The notes beneath the pieces are model-generated. The model was not told the origin of the DNA. It worked only from the letters and a program-made list of their open reading frames with translations, and ran no database searches. Positions 25,711 to 36,475 of a stretch of 57,635 nt of DNA are shown one piece after another. Source of the stretch: Desulfuromonas sp. (lineage in GTDB: Bacteria; Desulfobacterota; Desulfuromonadia; Desulfuromonadales; Desulfuromonadaceae); contig JAQUDG010000002.1 of assembly GCA_028685815.1 (NCBI GenBank), positions 1 to 57,635 on the forward strand, given 5' to 3'. Within the stretch, counting starts at the first letter, position 1. Each line of letters starts with the position of its first letter. Made by a program: the position numbers and the translations under genes.

Positions 25711-28700
25711 CTACTTCTCTGCGCCGCAATCAGGATCCATAGCAGCCAGCTTTTTGTACAGGTCGTAGCGCGATGCGGTCTCTTCATTGGCCTGCTGCAT
25801 CAGTCTAGCTGCAACCTCCGGCTGACTTTTCTTCAGCACGCGGAAGCGGTTTTCGCCGTAGGCAAAATCCTCAAATCTCATGCTCGGATCTTTACTGTCA
25901 AGCTGTAGCGGGTTCTTGCCCTGCGCTGTCAGACGCGGATCGTAGCGGAACAGCGGCCAGTGGCCTGAATTAACTGCAGCTTTGCATCCATCTACGGCGG
26001 TGGTCATGTCGATACCATGCGCGATGCAGTGGCTGTATGCAATGATGATAGAGGGACCATCGTAAGACTCAGCTTCGATGAACGCCTTAACGCACTGGGC
26101 TGGATTAGCCATGGAGACCTTGGCAACATAGATATTGCCGTAGGTCATGCTTATCATACCCAAGTCCTTCTTGCCCATGCGCTTGCCCCCAGCGGCAAAT
26201 TGCGCCACCGCTCCGAGTGGAGTGGCCTTGGAGGCCTGCCCACCGGTATTGGAGTACACCTCGGTGTCGAGAACCAGTACGTTGATGTTTTCACCGGAGG
26301 CGAGGACGTGGTCCAGACCGCCGTACCCGATGTCATAGGCCCAGCCATCACCGCCAACTGCCCACACAGATTTCTTGACCAGGTAGTCCGCCACGGACAG
26401 AAGCTGTTTGGAGTTCGCATCTGGGCAGCGCTCCAGCCCCTGCTTGAGTTTAGCAACCCGTGCACGCTGCTCATCGATCCCTTGCTGCGTACTCTGGTCA
26501 GCTTCCTGAATCCCTTTGATCAGGTCTGCGTACTCACCACCGGCCTTGCACAGTTGCTCTGACGCACCAGCGAGGAGCTCGATGGCATATTCGTTGAACT
26601 TATCCACCGTCAGGCGCATGCCGTAACCAAACTCGGCGTTATCTTCAAACAACGAGTTACTCCAAGCCGGGCCGAGACCATCCTTGCGGGTTGTCCACGG
26701 AGTGGTGGGCAGGTTGCCACCATAGATGGAGGAACACCCAGTGGCGTTGGCGATCAAAGCACGATCCCCGAACAGCTGAGAGAGCAACTTCACAAACGGG
26801 GTCTCTCCGCAACCAGCACACGCGCCGGAGAACTCAAACATAGACGGCAGGAACTGGCTCCCTTTCAGAGTGTGACGCTTGACCAAGCTTTCGTCCACGT
26901 CGGGCAATTCAAGGAAGAAATCCCAGTTTACCGCTTCGCTTTCGCGCAGCGGTGCTTGGAAGGTCATGTTGATGGCCTTCTTGCCCTCCTCTACCTTGCT
27001 CTTTGCCGGGCAGTTGTGCACACAGGCACCACAGCCAGTACAATCTTCGGGTGCTACCTGCAGGGTGAACTTTTTACCCGCAAACTCTTTACCATTGGCA
27101 TCAGTGGACTTAAATGTTTCCGGCGCGCCAGTCAGAGCTTGTGCATCGTAAACCTTCATGCGGATAGAGGCATGCGGGCACACAAAGGAGCAGATACCGC
27201 ACTGGATGCAGAGCGCAGAATCCCACACGGGGATATTAACCGCGATGTTGCGTTTCTCGTACTTCGCGGTGCCAATGGGAAAGGTTCCGTCAACCGGCAT
27301 AGCGGAAACAGGCAGATCTTGCCCTTTGCCCTCAATGATGGCTGCGGTGGTTCTCTTGATAAACTCTGGAGCCTTGCCCTCAATAGCGCCGTGGATGCGC
27401 AGCTTACTGTTTACTGCGCCCGGCTTCACTTCAGCAATATGCTCCAGCGCCCGATCAACAGCTTCTTTATTCATGTTGACCACTTTTTCGCCAGCCTTGC
27501 CGTAGGATGCAACGATAGCATCCTTGATTTCGTTCAACGCAGTCTCGAGCGGGATGATATTGGAGATCTTGAAGAACGCAGTCTGCATGATGACGTTGAT
27601 GCGGGGACCGAGCCCGATCTCCTCACCCAGACGCACCCCATCGATGACGAAGAACTTCAGCTCTTTGTCTACAATGTACTGCTGCACCTCTTTGGGGATG
27701 TGGTCCCAGACCTCATCTTTGCCATACGGGCTGTTGAGCAGGAAGGTGCCGCCCTTCTTGATATTTTTAAGCATGTCGTACTTTTCCAAAAAGGAAAAGT
27801 TATGGCATGCCAGAAAATTGGCGCTATCGATAAGATACGGTGACTTAATCGGCTTTTTACCAAAACGCAAATGGCTGGTGGTTATACTACCGGCCTTTTT
27901 GGAATCATATACGAAGTAAGCCTGTACGTTATTATCGGTGGTTTCACCGATGATTTTGATGGAGTTTTTGTTCGCGCCTACGGTGCCGTCAGAACCCAGG
28001 CCGTAAAACATGGCGGCGTAGCAGTCGGACGGTACGGAAAAGCTCGGATCGAAGTCGAGGCTATTACCGGTGACATCATCCTTAATCCCGACCACAAAGT
28101 GGTTCTTCACGGTAGCGGCGTGGAAGTTGTCAAACACCGCCTGCACCATGGCCGGGGTGAACTCGTAGGAACCCAAACCGAAGCGGCCTCCGACGATTTT
28201 GGGATAACCTTGGCCACGGTAGATTTTTTCTTCCATCGCTTCGCCGATGGCGGTGCGGATCAACTGGTACAGCGGCTCACCAATGGAGCCGGGCTCCTTG
28301 GTGCGATCCAGTACGGCGATATTCTTCACGCTGGCGGGCAGCGCATCCACAAAGGCTTTGGTCGGAAACGGCAGGAACAGCCGCACTTTTACAAGCCCAA
28401 CTTTTTTACCCTGTGACACCTGATACTCAACCAACTCTTCGACGGTATCGGCGCCAGAACCCATCACCACGATGACATCTTCGGCATCTGCGGCGCCGAC
28501 GTAGTCAACCAAGTGATATTGGCGCCCGACCAGTTTGGCCAGCTTGTCCATCTCTTCCTGCAGAACTTCAGGAATCGACTCGTAAAATTTGGTTACAGTT
28601 TCACGCCCCTGGAAGTACACATCCGGGTTTTGGGCGGTACCACGCAGCACTGGATGATCCGGAGACAGCGCCCGCGCTTTATGGGCCTGCACCAGCTCGT

Positions 28701-29289
28701 CATCGATCATGGACTTCATATCGTCAAAGGTCAGTTCTTCTACCTTCTGAACTTCGTGCGAAGTGCGAAAGCCGTCGAAGTAGTGCAAGAAAGGAATCCG
28801 GGTACGCAGCGTGCTAGACTGTGCCAGCAGGGCGAAATCCATAACTTCCTGCACCGTGTTGGAACACAGCATAGCCCAACCACAGGAGCGACAGGCCATA
28901 ACGTCGGAGTGGTCGCCAAAGATGGAGAGCGCCTGCGCAGAGATGGAACGTGCCGACACGTGAAAAACCGTAGGAGTAAGCTCGCCGGCAATCTTAAACA
29001 TATTGGGGATCATGAGCAGAAGCCCCTGCGAAGCGGTAAAGGTCGTGGTCAACGCCCCAGCCTGCAGCGCTCCATGGACGGCACCAGCGGCACCACCTTC
29101 GGACTGCATCTCAACCACCTTGGGAACGGTCCCCCATATGTTCTTTTCCCCAGCGGCACTCTTGGCGTCAGAAATTTCTCCCATTACCGATGAAGGGGTA
29201 ATAGGGTAGATTGCCACAACCTCGTTGGTCGCATGTGCCACATGAGCCGCAGCGGTGTTGCCGTCGATGTTTACCATCTTACGCGACAT
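25711..29289 (-). CDS. nifJ: Pyruvate:ferredoxin (flavodoxin) oxidoreductase, single polypeptide
   Basis: 1192 residues, the full one-chain PFOR. In order: pyrimidine-binding domain (YPITPSSVMGE), CoA-related and linker domains, two [4Fe-4S] motifs (CIQCGICSFVCP and CTGCGACVHNCP), the TPP-domain cluster Cys in CAGCGETPF, and the TPP/Mg motif GDGWAYDIGYGGLDHVL with NTGGQ. It oxidises pyruvate with CoA to acetyl-CoA, CO2 and reduced ferredoxin, or runs in reverse for CO2 fixation. That is a hallmark of anaerobic carbon metabolism and links naturally to the acetate transporters at the left end. SD: AGGAGG before ATG 29289. Monocistronic. Confidence 0.97.
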   Translation of the reverse strand: MSRKMVNIDGNTAAAHVAHATNEVVAIYPITPSSVMGEISDAKSAAGEKNIWGTVPKVVEMQSEGGAAGAVHGALQAGALTTTFTASQGLLLMIPNMFKIAGELTPTVFHVSARSISAQALSIFGDHSDVMACRSCGWAMLCSNTVQEVMDFALLAQSSTLRTRIPFLHYFDGFRTSHEVQKVEELTFDDMKSMIDDELVQAHKARALSPDHPVLRGTAQNPDVYFQGRETVTKFYESIPEVLQEEMDKLAKLVGRQYHLVDYVGAADAEDVIVVMGSGADTVEELVEYQVSQGKKVGLVKVRLFLPFPTKAFVDALPASVKNIAVLDRTKEPGSIGEPLYQLIRTAIGEAMEEKIYRGQGYPKIVGGRFGLGSYEFTPAMVQAVFDNFHAATVKNHFVVGIKDDVTGNSLDFDPSFSVPSDCYAAMFYGLGSDGTVGANKNSIKIIGETTDNNVQAYFVYDSKKAGSITTSHLRFGKKPIKSPYLIDSANFLACHNFSFLEKYDMLKNIKKGGTFLLNSPYGKDEVWDHIPKEVQQYIVDKELKFFVIDGVRLGEEIGLGPRINVIMQTAFFKISNIIPLETALNEIKDAIVASYGKAGEKVVNMNKEAVDRALEHIAEVKPGAVNSKLRIHGAIEGKAPEFIKRTTAAIIEGKGQDLPVSAMPVDGTFPIGTAKYEKRNIAVNIPVWDSALCIQCGICSFVCPHASIRMKVYDAQALTGAPETFKSTDANGKEFAGKKFTLQVAPEDCTGCGACVHNCPAKSKVEEGKKAINMTFQAPLRESEAVNWDFFLELPDVDESLVKRHTLKGSQFLPSMFEFSGACAGCGETPFVKLLSQLFGDRALIANATGCSSIYGGNLPTTPWTTRKDGLGPAWSNSLFEDNAEFGYGMRLTVDKFNEYAIELLAGASEQLCKAGGEYADLIKGIQEADQSTQQGIDEQRARVAKLKQGLERCPDANSKQLLSVADYLVKKSVWAVGGDGWAYDIGYGGLDHVLASGENINVLVLDTEVYSNTGGQASKATPLGAVAQFAAGGKRMGKKDLGMISMTYGNIYVAKVSMANPAQCVKAFIEAESYDGPSIIIAYSHCIAHGIDMTTAVDGCKAAVNSGHWPLFRYDPRLTAQGKNPLQLDSKDPSMRFEDFAYGENRFRVLKKSQPEVAARLMQQANEETASRYDLYKKLAAMDPDCGAEK

Positions 29290-29473
29290 ATTGTTCCTCC
29301 TGTTTAAATGAAATCAAACAATGGATGGCGCTGTCACCATCCTGTCTTTAGGTAACTCACACCCTGCGTTCAATACCGCCGAACCAGGTATGGGCTTGCA
29401 AATAAATACGCTGTTTTCATACAACTGTTTTGAAACTGGTTTACTTCTATGTAAGCCAAGGACTTCCGCCAGC

Positions 29474-30073
29474 CTACATCAGCTGTCGCCTGGCAATGGC
29501 TCCACTTAGGGTTGCCGCGTCAAGATACTCTAGATTGCCCCCCATAGGGATTCCGTGGGCCAACCGGGTAACCTTAACCCCGAGGGATTGCAAAACCTTA
29601 CTCAGGTACAAGGCAGTGGCTTCACCTTCCATAGAGAAATTTGTCGCCACCAAAACCTCGGCAATCTGACTCTGTTCCAGACGCTGCAGCAACTGCGGAA
29701 TCCGCAGATCGTCTGGGCCGATTCCGTCGAGGGGGGAGAGTACGCCGTGCAGCACATGGTAGCGCCCGTGAAAATCGTGCCCCCGTTCTATCGCCAGCAG
29801 ATCTTGCGGCTGCTCCACTACGCACAGGATGGTATCATCACGCTCCTGCGCACAGCAGATCTTACATGGATCGGTCTCGGTAATATTGAAACAGCGTCCA
29901 CACAAGCTTACGTTCTGTTTCACATCGGCAAGCGCCTGAGCCAAGTTGCGCACTTCATGCCCTGGTTGCTGTAAAATAAAAAAAGCTAGGCGGGTGGCCG
30001 TCTTGCGCCCTATGCCTGGCAATCTGCACAGCTCATCGATCAAACGCTGCAGTGAAGGGGTAGATTCTAACAT
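29474..30073 (-). CDS. recR: Recombination mediator protein RecR
   Basis: 199 residues: helix-hairpin-helix LPGIGRKTATRLAFF, zinc-finger Cys (CGRCFNITETDPCKIC), Toprim domain (CVVEQPQDLLAIE, EVLVATNFSMEGEATALYL) and C-terminal Walker B-like ALARGIPMG (here RLAHGIPMGGNLEYLD). RecR with RecF/RecO loads RecA on gapped DNA. Last gene of the conserved dnaX-ebfC-recR order. Confidence 0.96.
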   Translation of the reverse strand: MLESTPSLQRLIDELCRLPGIGRKTATRLAFFILQQPGHEVRNLAQALADVKQNVSLCGRCFNITETDPCKICCAQERDDTILCVVEQPQDLLAIERGHDFHGRYHVLHGVLSPLDGIGPDDLRIPQLLQRLEQSQIAEVLVATNFSMEGEATALYLSKVLQSLGVKVTRLAHGIPMGGNLEYLDAATLSGAIARRQLM

Positions 30074-30180
30074 GAAGGTTTCCAGAATTACAATAAGATA
30101 AAATGGTGTTTTATTTTTTCACTCTCAAGAGAATTTTTTTCATTTGCGTAAAAATTCTCCGCCACGCAACAGACAACAAA

Positions 30181-30208
30181 GCCATCGACGCCACTGGCTG
30201 CCGATGGC
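30181..30208 (-). terminator. Hairpin between ebfC and recR
   Basis: GCCATCG and CGATGGC form a 7-bp stem with a 14-base loop, 33 bases past ebfC on the minus strand, followed by TTTGTTGT. It could end or reduce transcription before recR. Confidence 0.45.
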
Positions 30209-30240
30209 CGTTGTAGTGCTCCGAACTTGTAAAACGCGCG

Positions 30241-30555
30241 CTAAAATAATCCCGGGATATTGAAGCCACCGGTGAGTTTACTCATTTCGGTTTGCACCAT
30301 CTCTTGACTCTTCCGTACCCCCTCGTTAACCGCGACCATTATCAGGTCTTGCAACATATCCACATCCTGCGGGTCAACTGCGTCAGGCTCAATAGTGATG
30401 CCGAGCACCTGCTGTTTTCCACTAACTCGAACTGTAACCATCCCACCACCGGCGCTAGCTTCCACCTCACGTGTTTCAAGCTCTTTTTGCATCTCTTCCA
30501 TTTTGCGCTGCATCTGCTGCGCCTGTTTCATCATGTTGCCCATCCCTTTAGCCAT
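30241..30555 (-). CDS. ebfC: YbaB/EbfC nucleoid-associated protein
   Basis: 104 residues, the usual size: a Met/Gln-rich N-terminal helix (GMGNMMKQAQQMQRKMEEMQKEL) followed by VTVRVSGKQQVLGITI and a C-terminal helix. It forms tweezer-like dimers that bind DNA. It sits between dnaX and recR, its standard place. SD AGGAGAG before ATG 30555. Start and family are clear. Confidence 0.93.
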   Translation of the reverse strand: MAKGMGNMMKQAQQMQRKMEEMQKELETREVEASAGGGMVTVRVSGKQQVLGITIEPDAVDPQDVDMLQDLIMVAVNEGVRKSQEMVQTEMSKLTGGFNIPGLF

Positions 30556-30610
30556 AACATCTCTCCTTTATTCTTATGGTTCAATTCATTCGGCAGCCTC
30601 TTTAAACGCT

Positions 30611-32485
30611 CTACACATAGCCCTTATCATTCGGGGTCACCGCCACCACTTCCCCACCAAAAATTTCTACTGCCTGGCGGACGATAGGGTGATTTACTGC
30701 GTCATCACGCAGACGTCGGGAGCGGTCACTCTCCTGCTTTTGCTTGCTCTGTTGCAGTGATGGGGGCACTTTCTCTGCACTCAGAACCTCCACCTTGAGC
30801 ACTATCTTTTGCCCAGTAAATGTCTGCGCTAGGGCACTGATTTTTTCGCATGTATCCTTGTCCTTGAGCTGCTGCATCAGAAAAGAACCACCAACCGCGC
30901 CTAGGCGCATCACCGGAGGGGCAAGCTCAAGTAAACTTATATTATCTAACAGCGCCCCAATGCGCGGATTTTTCGTGCCCACATAGCGCACCATCTCTGC
31001 CCAGCCTTTGGCGGCGTCTGGATCGGCGGTGGCTGAAGCAGAAGTCGAAGCTGACGTAGCAACGAAGGGCTCCACCTCAAGCTCTGCGGCAGGCGGAGGA
31101 ATATCCGGCGGGGGTGGAATCGGCGCGCGGCTGGCCTGACCCTGACTGTCTACCTGCATTGAATCATCCTGCCTCGAGTCATCTTGCGCCGGCGATGCCG
31201 GTTGTGGCGCTGAAAGAGGTGCAGATTGTTGTGACGAAGACTGTGATCCCTGCGATGATACTCGCGCTGGAAAATGGGACGCCGCCTGAGGAATAGGAGG
31301 CGCAGAGAAGCCAGGCTCAGCGGAAACAGGTCTTGCGGTACCCGCAGACGCCTCCATCTGCTCCAACTTGCGTATCACATCTGCAAGCATACGCGCCGGG
31401 GGCAGGCTCGCAGCGCGAATCAAGGCCATCTCCACCAACAGACGCGGATACGCTGAAGCAGATATCTCCGTTTCAACCTTAATCAAGATGCTCAAAAGGC
31501 GCTGCCAGTCCTCGGGCGCGCCAAGCTGGCCAAGCTGAGCAAACTCTGACACTTCGTCCGCACTGATGCCGAGCTGCAGTTCGGCGTCCTCGATCACACC
31601 AGTTAAAACAAGGGTGCGCAGGGTCTCTATAAGTGCCTGACAAAAGGTGCGAAATGAATATCCAGCCTCATCGACACGCCGAACCACCTCAAACACCTGC
31701 GACGGTTGGCGCCCAACGCAGCCCTCTAGAGCATCCAGCACCAAACGCCGGTCCACCACCCCCAAAAGGGCCATGACATCGGCATCTTCCACCTGCGTTG
31801 CGCAAAAGGCTAAAATCTGATCAAAGGTAGACAAGCTATCACGCATACTGCCTCCGCCAGCTTCGGCAATCAGACGCAGGGCGCGGGGGGAGATATCGAC
31901 CCCTTCAGCGCTGGCTATACGCTCCAGTTGTGCGACCACCTTCGCATGCGTGATCTTCCTAAAATCAAAACGCTGGCAACGTGACAAAATGGTTACGGGG
32001 ATTTTATGCGGTTCAGTGGTGGCAAAAATAAACTTCACATGTGCCGGCGGTTCTTCGAGGATTTTAAGCAGGGCGTTGAAGGCAGAAATCGACAACATAT
32101 GCACTTCGTCGATAATGATGATCTTAAAGGGAGCACTCGCAGGCATATACCGCGCCATCTCGCGCAGCTCCCGCACATTTTCTACCCCGTTATTGGAGGC
32201 TCCATCGATCTCGATGACATCGTCGTGCTGGTTGGCGGTAATTTCACGGCAGGAATCACAGGCATTGCACGGTTCTGCCCCCTGGCGCTCACGGCAGTTG
32301 AGCGCTTTGGCCAGAATTCTGGCGGCAGAAGTCTTCCCCACCCCACGCGCCCCAGTAAACACAAACGCATGGTGAACCCGCTCGCTGTTTATGGCGTTGG
32401 TTAAGGTGCGACTGACATGTTCCTGCCCGACGAGATCGGCAAATAGGGCCGGTCTCCATTTAAGAGCTAAAACCTGATAAGACAT
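30611..32485 (-). CDS. dnaX: DNA polymerase III subunit gamma/tau
   Basis: 624 residues. AAA+ clamp-loader domain with Walker A ARGVGKTSAARIL, zinc site CNACDSC preceded by a distal Cys, Walker B IIIDEVHML and sensor 1 FIFATTEPHKI; then domain III, a Pro/Ser/Gln-rich linker (about 390-480) and a C-terminal tau-like domain. It loads the beta clamp and links the replisome. I see no A AAA AAG slippery site like that of E. coli, so no short gamma form is predicted. First gene of the dnaX-ebfC-recR cluster. Confidence 0.96.
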   Translation of the reverse strand: MSYQVLALKWRPALFADLVGQEHVSRTLTNAINSERVHHAFVFTGARGVGKTSAARILAKALNCRERQGAEPCNACDSCREITANQHDDVIEIDGASNNGVENVRELREMARYMPASAPFKIIIIDEVHMLSISAFNALLKILEEPPAHVKFIFATTEPHKIPVTILSRCQRFDFRKITHAKVVAQLERIASAEGVDISPRALRLIAEAGGGSMRDSLSTFDQILAFCATQVEDADVMALLGVVDRRLVLDALEGCVGRQPSQVFEVVRRVDEAGYSFRTFCQALIETLRTLVLTGVIEDAELQLGISADEVSEFAQLGQLGAPEDWQRLLSILIKVETEISASAYPRLLVEMALIRAASLPPARMLADVIRKLEQMEASAGTARPVSAEPGFSAPPIPQAASHFPARVSSQGSQSSSQQSAPLSAPQPASPAQDDSRQDDSMQVDSQGQASRAPIPPPPDIPPPAAELEVEPFVATSASTSASATADPDAAKGWAEMVRYVGTKNPRIGALLDNISLLELAPPVMRLGAVGGSFLMQQLKDKDTCEKISALAQTFTGQKIVLKVEVLSAEKVPPSLQQSKQKQESDRSRRLRDDAVNHPIVRQAVEIFGGEVVAVTPNDKGYV

Positions 32486-32701
32486 ACACCTGAAGCTGAC
32501 TGTGAACTGGTTGAGTGGATATGCCGGATGGTCTTGCAGCGTTCCATGCGGAGCTCATCTGGATTCGTAGTGCAATCCAAAACCGGCACTGGGGCAGAAT
32601 CTACCCTGCATGTTAGCGTACCCGACACAAAAAGGTACAGAATTAAACTGTAAACGTATGCTTGAGAAGATGCTTAAACTGACAGCACTTAAACGCATGT
32701 C

Positions 32702-32824
32702 GCCACAAGTGGCGGCCAGGTTTGTCCGCGGCACACCGGCTGCATCACTACCGCTGCTCCCTTCCGGGTCTGACGGGGTTCGCGACCGCCCGTTGCGCGG
32801 GACCTGACCGCCACCTGTGGCGGC
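32702..32824 (-). ncRNA. ffs: Signal recognition particle RNA (4.5S-type)
   Basis: On the minus strand the conserved SRP domain IV is present: GTCAGACCCGGAAGGGAGCA around plus 32755-32775, with the GGAA tetraloop and the asymmetric loop for Ffh. The outer ends pair (GCCGCCACAGGTGGCGG with CCGCCACTTGTGGC), which gives a long hairpin of about 120 nt. It targets membrane proteins with Ffh and FtsY. No gene product is read from this interval. Confidence 0.93.
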
Positions 32825-32850
32825 ATTATATCAAGGTGAAACTTATTTTA

Positions 32851-33104
<254 letters not shown>

Positions 33105-33233
33105 GCATTAAGCGCAGGATAGTACACAGCATAAGCGAGACTGTAAAGAGTTTTCTACCGCATGGCGCGATATCCTAACTAATCCGCGCTGTGCGCTCTT
33201 GCTGCGTCCGCATGCAGACCTGCTCGCGCCACT

Positions 33234-33725
33234 TCAATCCTCCGTAGTTGCAGCGCTTCGCACCTTGTTCCGTGCCCGTATCGCCGCAAAAAAACTCGCT
33301 AACTGCGCGCGGCACTGCTCGCGACACACCCCTTCGCGCACTTCGACTTGATGATTGAAACGCGTATCTGTAGCAAAATCATAAATAGAACCCGAAGCAC
33401 CTGCACGCGGATCGCGCGTTCCAAATACCAGCGTGGGGATACGCGCCAAAAGAATTCCCCCCATGCACATAACACAGGGCTCCAAGGTCACATACAAGGT
33501 GGTGTCTAACAAACGCCACGATTCCATGCGCTGTGCAGCCAAACGCAGGGCAATAAGCTCGGCATGTGCGGTCGGATCCTGCCAAGCCTCACGCCTATTT
33601 CCCGCCGCCGCCAGCACCCGCCCCTGCGCATCTACAAGCACCGCGCCTACCGGCACCTCACCCAATACTTGCGCCTCACTGGCCTGCTGGAGCGCCAACT
33701 CCATGTAGTGGCTATCAGCTTCCAA
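33234..33725 (-). CDS. tadA: tRNA-specific adenosine deaminase
   Basis: 163 residues with the deaminase zinc site HAELIAL (His and catalytic Glu) and PCVMCMGGIL (two Cys). It makes inosine at position 34 of tRNA-Arg(ACG). The C-terminal helix (CRAQLASFFAAIRARN) is typical of TadA rather than free-base deaminases. The gene shares a tRNA-rich neighbourhood with tRNA-Ser and SRP RNA. Divergent from queF. Confidence 0.94.
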   Translation of the reverse strand: MEADSHYMELALQQASEAQVLGEVPVGAVLVDAQGRVLAAAGNRREAWQDPTAHAELIALRLAAQRMESWRLLDTTLYVTLEPCVMCMGGILLARIPTLVFGTRDPRAGASGSIYDFATDTRFNHQVEVREGVCREQCRAQLASFFAAIRARNKVRSAATTED

Positions 33726-33909
33726 AACATGCCCCTCTTTTGTGTGTGCGGCATCGAAACATTCGCTCCTTCGCCACGCATAAATCTATTCACCCGATTT
33801 TCGTCTGTGCATCTCAGCATTGACTTGTGGAGATAAAGCCATAATATGTGCGCCACGATACCCTAACCAATAAAATATATCCATCCTCGACAACCCACGA
33901 AGAGAGCCC

Positions 33910-34755
33910 ATGACTGATCTCAACACCATCCCCCTCGGCAGACCAACCAGTTACCCGCAGCAGTACGACCCCAGCCAACTGTTCGCGGTTCCGCGCGCGG
34001 CAAAACGTGCCGAACTCGGCCTTGGCGCCACCCTCCCCTTCAAAGGGGAAGATGCATGGAATGGCTACGAAATCTCGTGGCTCAACTCCAAAGGGAAACC
34101 TGTCGCTGCGCTGGGACGGTTCCGCTTCCCCTGCACCTCTCCACACATTGTCGAATCAAAATCGTTCAAGCTCTATCTTAACTCCTTCAACCAGAGCAGG
34201 TTTGATTCTCGCGCCGCAGTCCACGCTCTGATGGCACAGGATTTAAGTGCAACGACAGGTGCGAAGGTGAAGGTCGAGCTCCATCCGCTGGAAGAATCCG
34301 CACCGGTGCCCGACTCATGGCAGATTGCCGCGCTAGAGGGAATCTGCATCGATCATCTCGACATTGAGGTGGATTGCTACCAAACCGCACCTGAATTACT
34401 GCGCCAGCCTGACGCGATCAAGGATGTTGCCCGGGTCACGCAAACCCTGTATAGCCACCTGCTCAAAAGCAACTGCCTTATCACCGCACAGCCTGACTGG
34501 GCCAGCATCTGGATCAACTATCAGGGTGCCCAAATCGAACACGCCGCCCTGCTGCGCTATCTGATCTCATTTCGCCAGCACAACGAATTTCACGAGCAGT
34601 GTGTCGAGCGGATCTTCACCGACTTGTGGAGCCATTGCGATCTCGAACACCTGAGCGTGTATGCGCGCTACACCCGTCGAGGTGGCCTGGATATCAACCC
34701 ATGGCGCAGCACCGAAACCGCCCACGCCCCCGACTGGCGCCTCGTGCGCCAATAA
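33910..34755 (+). CDS. queF: NADPH-dependent 7-cyano-7-deazaguanine reductase (long form)
   Basis: 281 residues, matching the two-domain (type II) QueF of E. coli. Signatures: ESKSFKLYLNSFNQSRF, the catalytic Cys in KSNCLITAQPDW and the later QHNEFHEQCVERIF. It reduces preQ0 to preQ1 in queuosine synthesis. SD: GAGAGCCC before ATG 33910. I looked for a preQ1 riboswitch in 33780-33909 and saw no match. Other queuosine genes are not in the window. Confidence 0.94.
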   Translation: MTDLNTIPLGRPTSYPQQYDPSQLFAVPRAAKRAELGLGATLPFKGEDAWNGYEISWLNSKGKPVAALGRFRFPCTSPHIVESKSFKLYLNSFNQSRFDSRAAVHALMAQDLSATTGAKVKVELHPLEESAPVPDSWQIAALEGICIDHLDIEVDCYQTAPELLRQPDAIKDVARVTQTLYSHLLKSNCLITAQPDWASIWINYQGAQIEHAALLRYLISFRQHNEFHEQCVERIFTDLWSHCDLEHLSVYARYTRRGGLDINPWRSTETAHAPDWRLVRQ

Positions 34756-34775
34756 AACAAATTTAGCATTAAAAA

Positions 34776-34799
34776 GGCGGACCCCCGAGGGGATCCGCC
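34776..34799 (-). terminator. Terminator after hcp
   Basis: GGCGGA and TCCGCC with an inner CCC/GGG stem; a run of five A before it on the + strand gives a U-run for the minus strand. It lies between the converging queF and hcp genes. Confidence 0.75.
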
Positions 34800-34846
34800 A
34801 TAAAGTGCAAACATAGCGTACACAAGCACATGGTTGGGTGTAGCTT

Positions 34847-36475
34847 TTACTTGCCTGCCATAATCGCTTCTACGTCGCTGGCAACATCGCCAATCGGTTT
34901 GATGTCGAAGTTATCCACCAGTACCTTGGCCACATTTGGCGACAGAAACGCCGGCAGAGTGGGCCCAAGACGGATCCCTTTGACTCCAAGGGCAAGCAGA
35001 GCCAGCAGCACGACGACGGCCTTCTGCTCATACCAGGCGATATCGTAGGAGATGGGTAAATCGTTGATATCGTCCAGCCCGAATACTTCCTTGAGCTTCA
35101 GAGCGATAAACGCCAGCGAGTAGGAATCGTTACACTGCCCAGCGTCGAGAACGCGCGGAATACCACCGATATCACCAAGGTTGAGCTTATTGTAGCGATA
35201 CTTGGCACATCCGGCGGTCATGATAACGGTGTCCTGCGGCAGCGCCTCGGCCACCTCGGTGAAATAGCTGCGTGAGGTATGGCGTCCGTCACACCCTGCC
35301 ATAACCACGAAGCGCTTGATTGCTCCGCTCTTGACCGCATCCACCACCTTATCAGCCAGCGCCATCACCTGAGCGTGGGCAAAACCGCCCACAATCTCAC
35401 CCTTCTCCAGCTCTTCGGGCGGAGTACAAGTCTTGGCCTGCGCAATTATAGCGCTGAAGTCCTTGACACCCCCAGCTTCACGCTCTGGGATATGCTCAAC
35501 CCCAGGGTAACCCGCCATCCCAGTGGTATAAATTCGGTCTTTATACGCATCCTTGACCGGAGTGATGCAGTTAGTGGTCATGAGGATGGGACCGTTGAAC
35601 GAAGCAAACTCCTTGTCCTGCAGCCACCAGGCGTTGCCGTAGTTGCCCACAAAATGGTCAAAATTTTTGAAGGCCGGATAGTAGTGCGCCGGGAGCATCT
35701 CACTGTGGGTGTAAACATCCACCCCTGTCCCTTCAGTCTGCTTCAGGAGCTCTTCCATATCCTTCATATCGTGCCCAGAGATAAGGATACCGGGGTTCTT
35801 GCCCACTCCCAGATTAACCTTAGTGATCTCCGGATTGCCGTAGCAGCTGGTGTTGGCTTCGTCGAGCAGGGCCATCCCGGTAACCGCAACCTCACCACAC
35901 TTGACCACCAGGCCGGTCATTTCGTCGACACTCAACTCATCAGTGGTGGAAGCGAGCGCATCGAGGATAAAGTCATAGATTTCATCCTTTTCATACCCAA
36001 GCACCGCCGCATGATCTGTATAAGCGCACAGTCCCTTGAGGCCGTAAACCAACAGCTCCCGCAAGGAACGCACATCTTCATTGGGTTGCGACAGCACCCC
36101 AACCTCTTTGGCCTTAGCCGCAAAATCCGCCTCGGAGCCACTCCAGGTCACGCACTCAGGCCCAGAAGTCATCCCGACCTTGCGCTTCAACTCGTCGCGG
36201 CGCTGCAGCGCCTCTTTAATCAAATCAGTGATACGCTGATTATCGAAGTTAGCATTAGTGATGGTAGCAAACATCGCCTTGACCACAAACAGCCCAGTGC
36301 CGGCATCGTTTTTGCCCTGCTTGCGTGCTTCACGATCCGCCACAGCAATCCCTTTAAGGATAAAGACCAGCAGATCCTGCAGACCTGCGGTAGACGCTTC
36401 CTTACCGCACATCCCTTTAACGGTGCACCCGGTTCCCCTGGCGGCTTCCTGACATTGGTAACAAAACATGTCCAT
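34847..36475 (-). CDS. hcp: Hydroxylamine reductase (hybrid-cluster protein)
   Basis: 542 residues from ATG 36475 with AGGAGA upstream; the longer frame to 36607 is not family-like. N-terminal Fe-S ligands Cys5, 8, 17 and 23 (CYQC, TGC, GMC). The hybrid-cluster ligands lie in [30 protein letters not shown] and [10 protein letters not shown]. Hcp reduces hydroxylamine in vitro and is now regarded mainly as a nitric oxide reductase protecting anaerobes. The partner reductase Hcr is absent. A perfect FNR-type palindrome lies 119 bases upstream. Confidence 0.96.
   Translation of the reverse strand: MDMFCYQCQEAARGTGCTVKGMCGKEASTAGLQDLLVFILKGIAVADREARKQGKNDAGTGLFVVKAMFATITNANFDNQRITDLIKEALQRRDELKRKVGMTSGPECVTWSGSEADFAAKAKEVGVLSQPNEDVRSLRELLVYGLKGLCAYTDHAAVLGYEKDEIYDFILDALASTTDELSVDEMTGLVVKCGEVAVTGMALLDEANTSCYGNPEITKVNLGVGKNPGILISGHDMKDMEELLKQTEGTGVDVYTHSEMLPAHYYPAFKNFDHFVGNYGNAWWLQDKEFASFNGPILMTTNCITPVKDAYKDRIYTTGMAGYPGVEHIPEREAGGVKDFSAIIAQAKTCTPPEELEKGEIVGGFAHAQVMALADKVVDAVKSGAIKRFVVMAGCDGRHTSRSYFTEVAEALPQDTVIMTAGCAKYRYNKLNLGDIGGIPRVLDAGQCNDSYSLAFIALKLKEVFGLDDINDLPISYDIAWYEQKAVVVLLALLALGVKGIRLGPTLPAFLSPNVAKVLVDNFDIKPIGDVASDVEAIMAGK

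Noticed and set aside
26017-29193. Several open frames antisense to nifJ
   Set aside because: No ribosome binding site or family resemblance; nifJ is complete over the whole interval.
30838-30860. Programmed frameshift in dnaX
   Set aside because: The only A-run (GAAAAAATC) is in the C-terminal domain and does not match the A AAA AAG site with a stem-loop.
33780-33909. preQ1 riboswitch before queF
   Set aside because: No pattern of a short C-rich hairpin followed by the A-rich tail was found.
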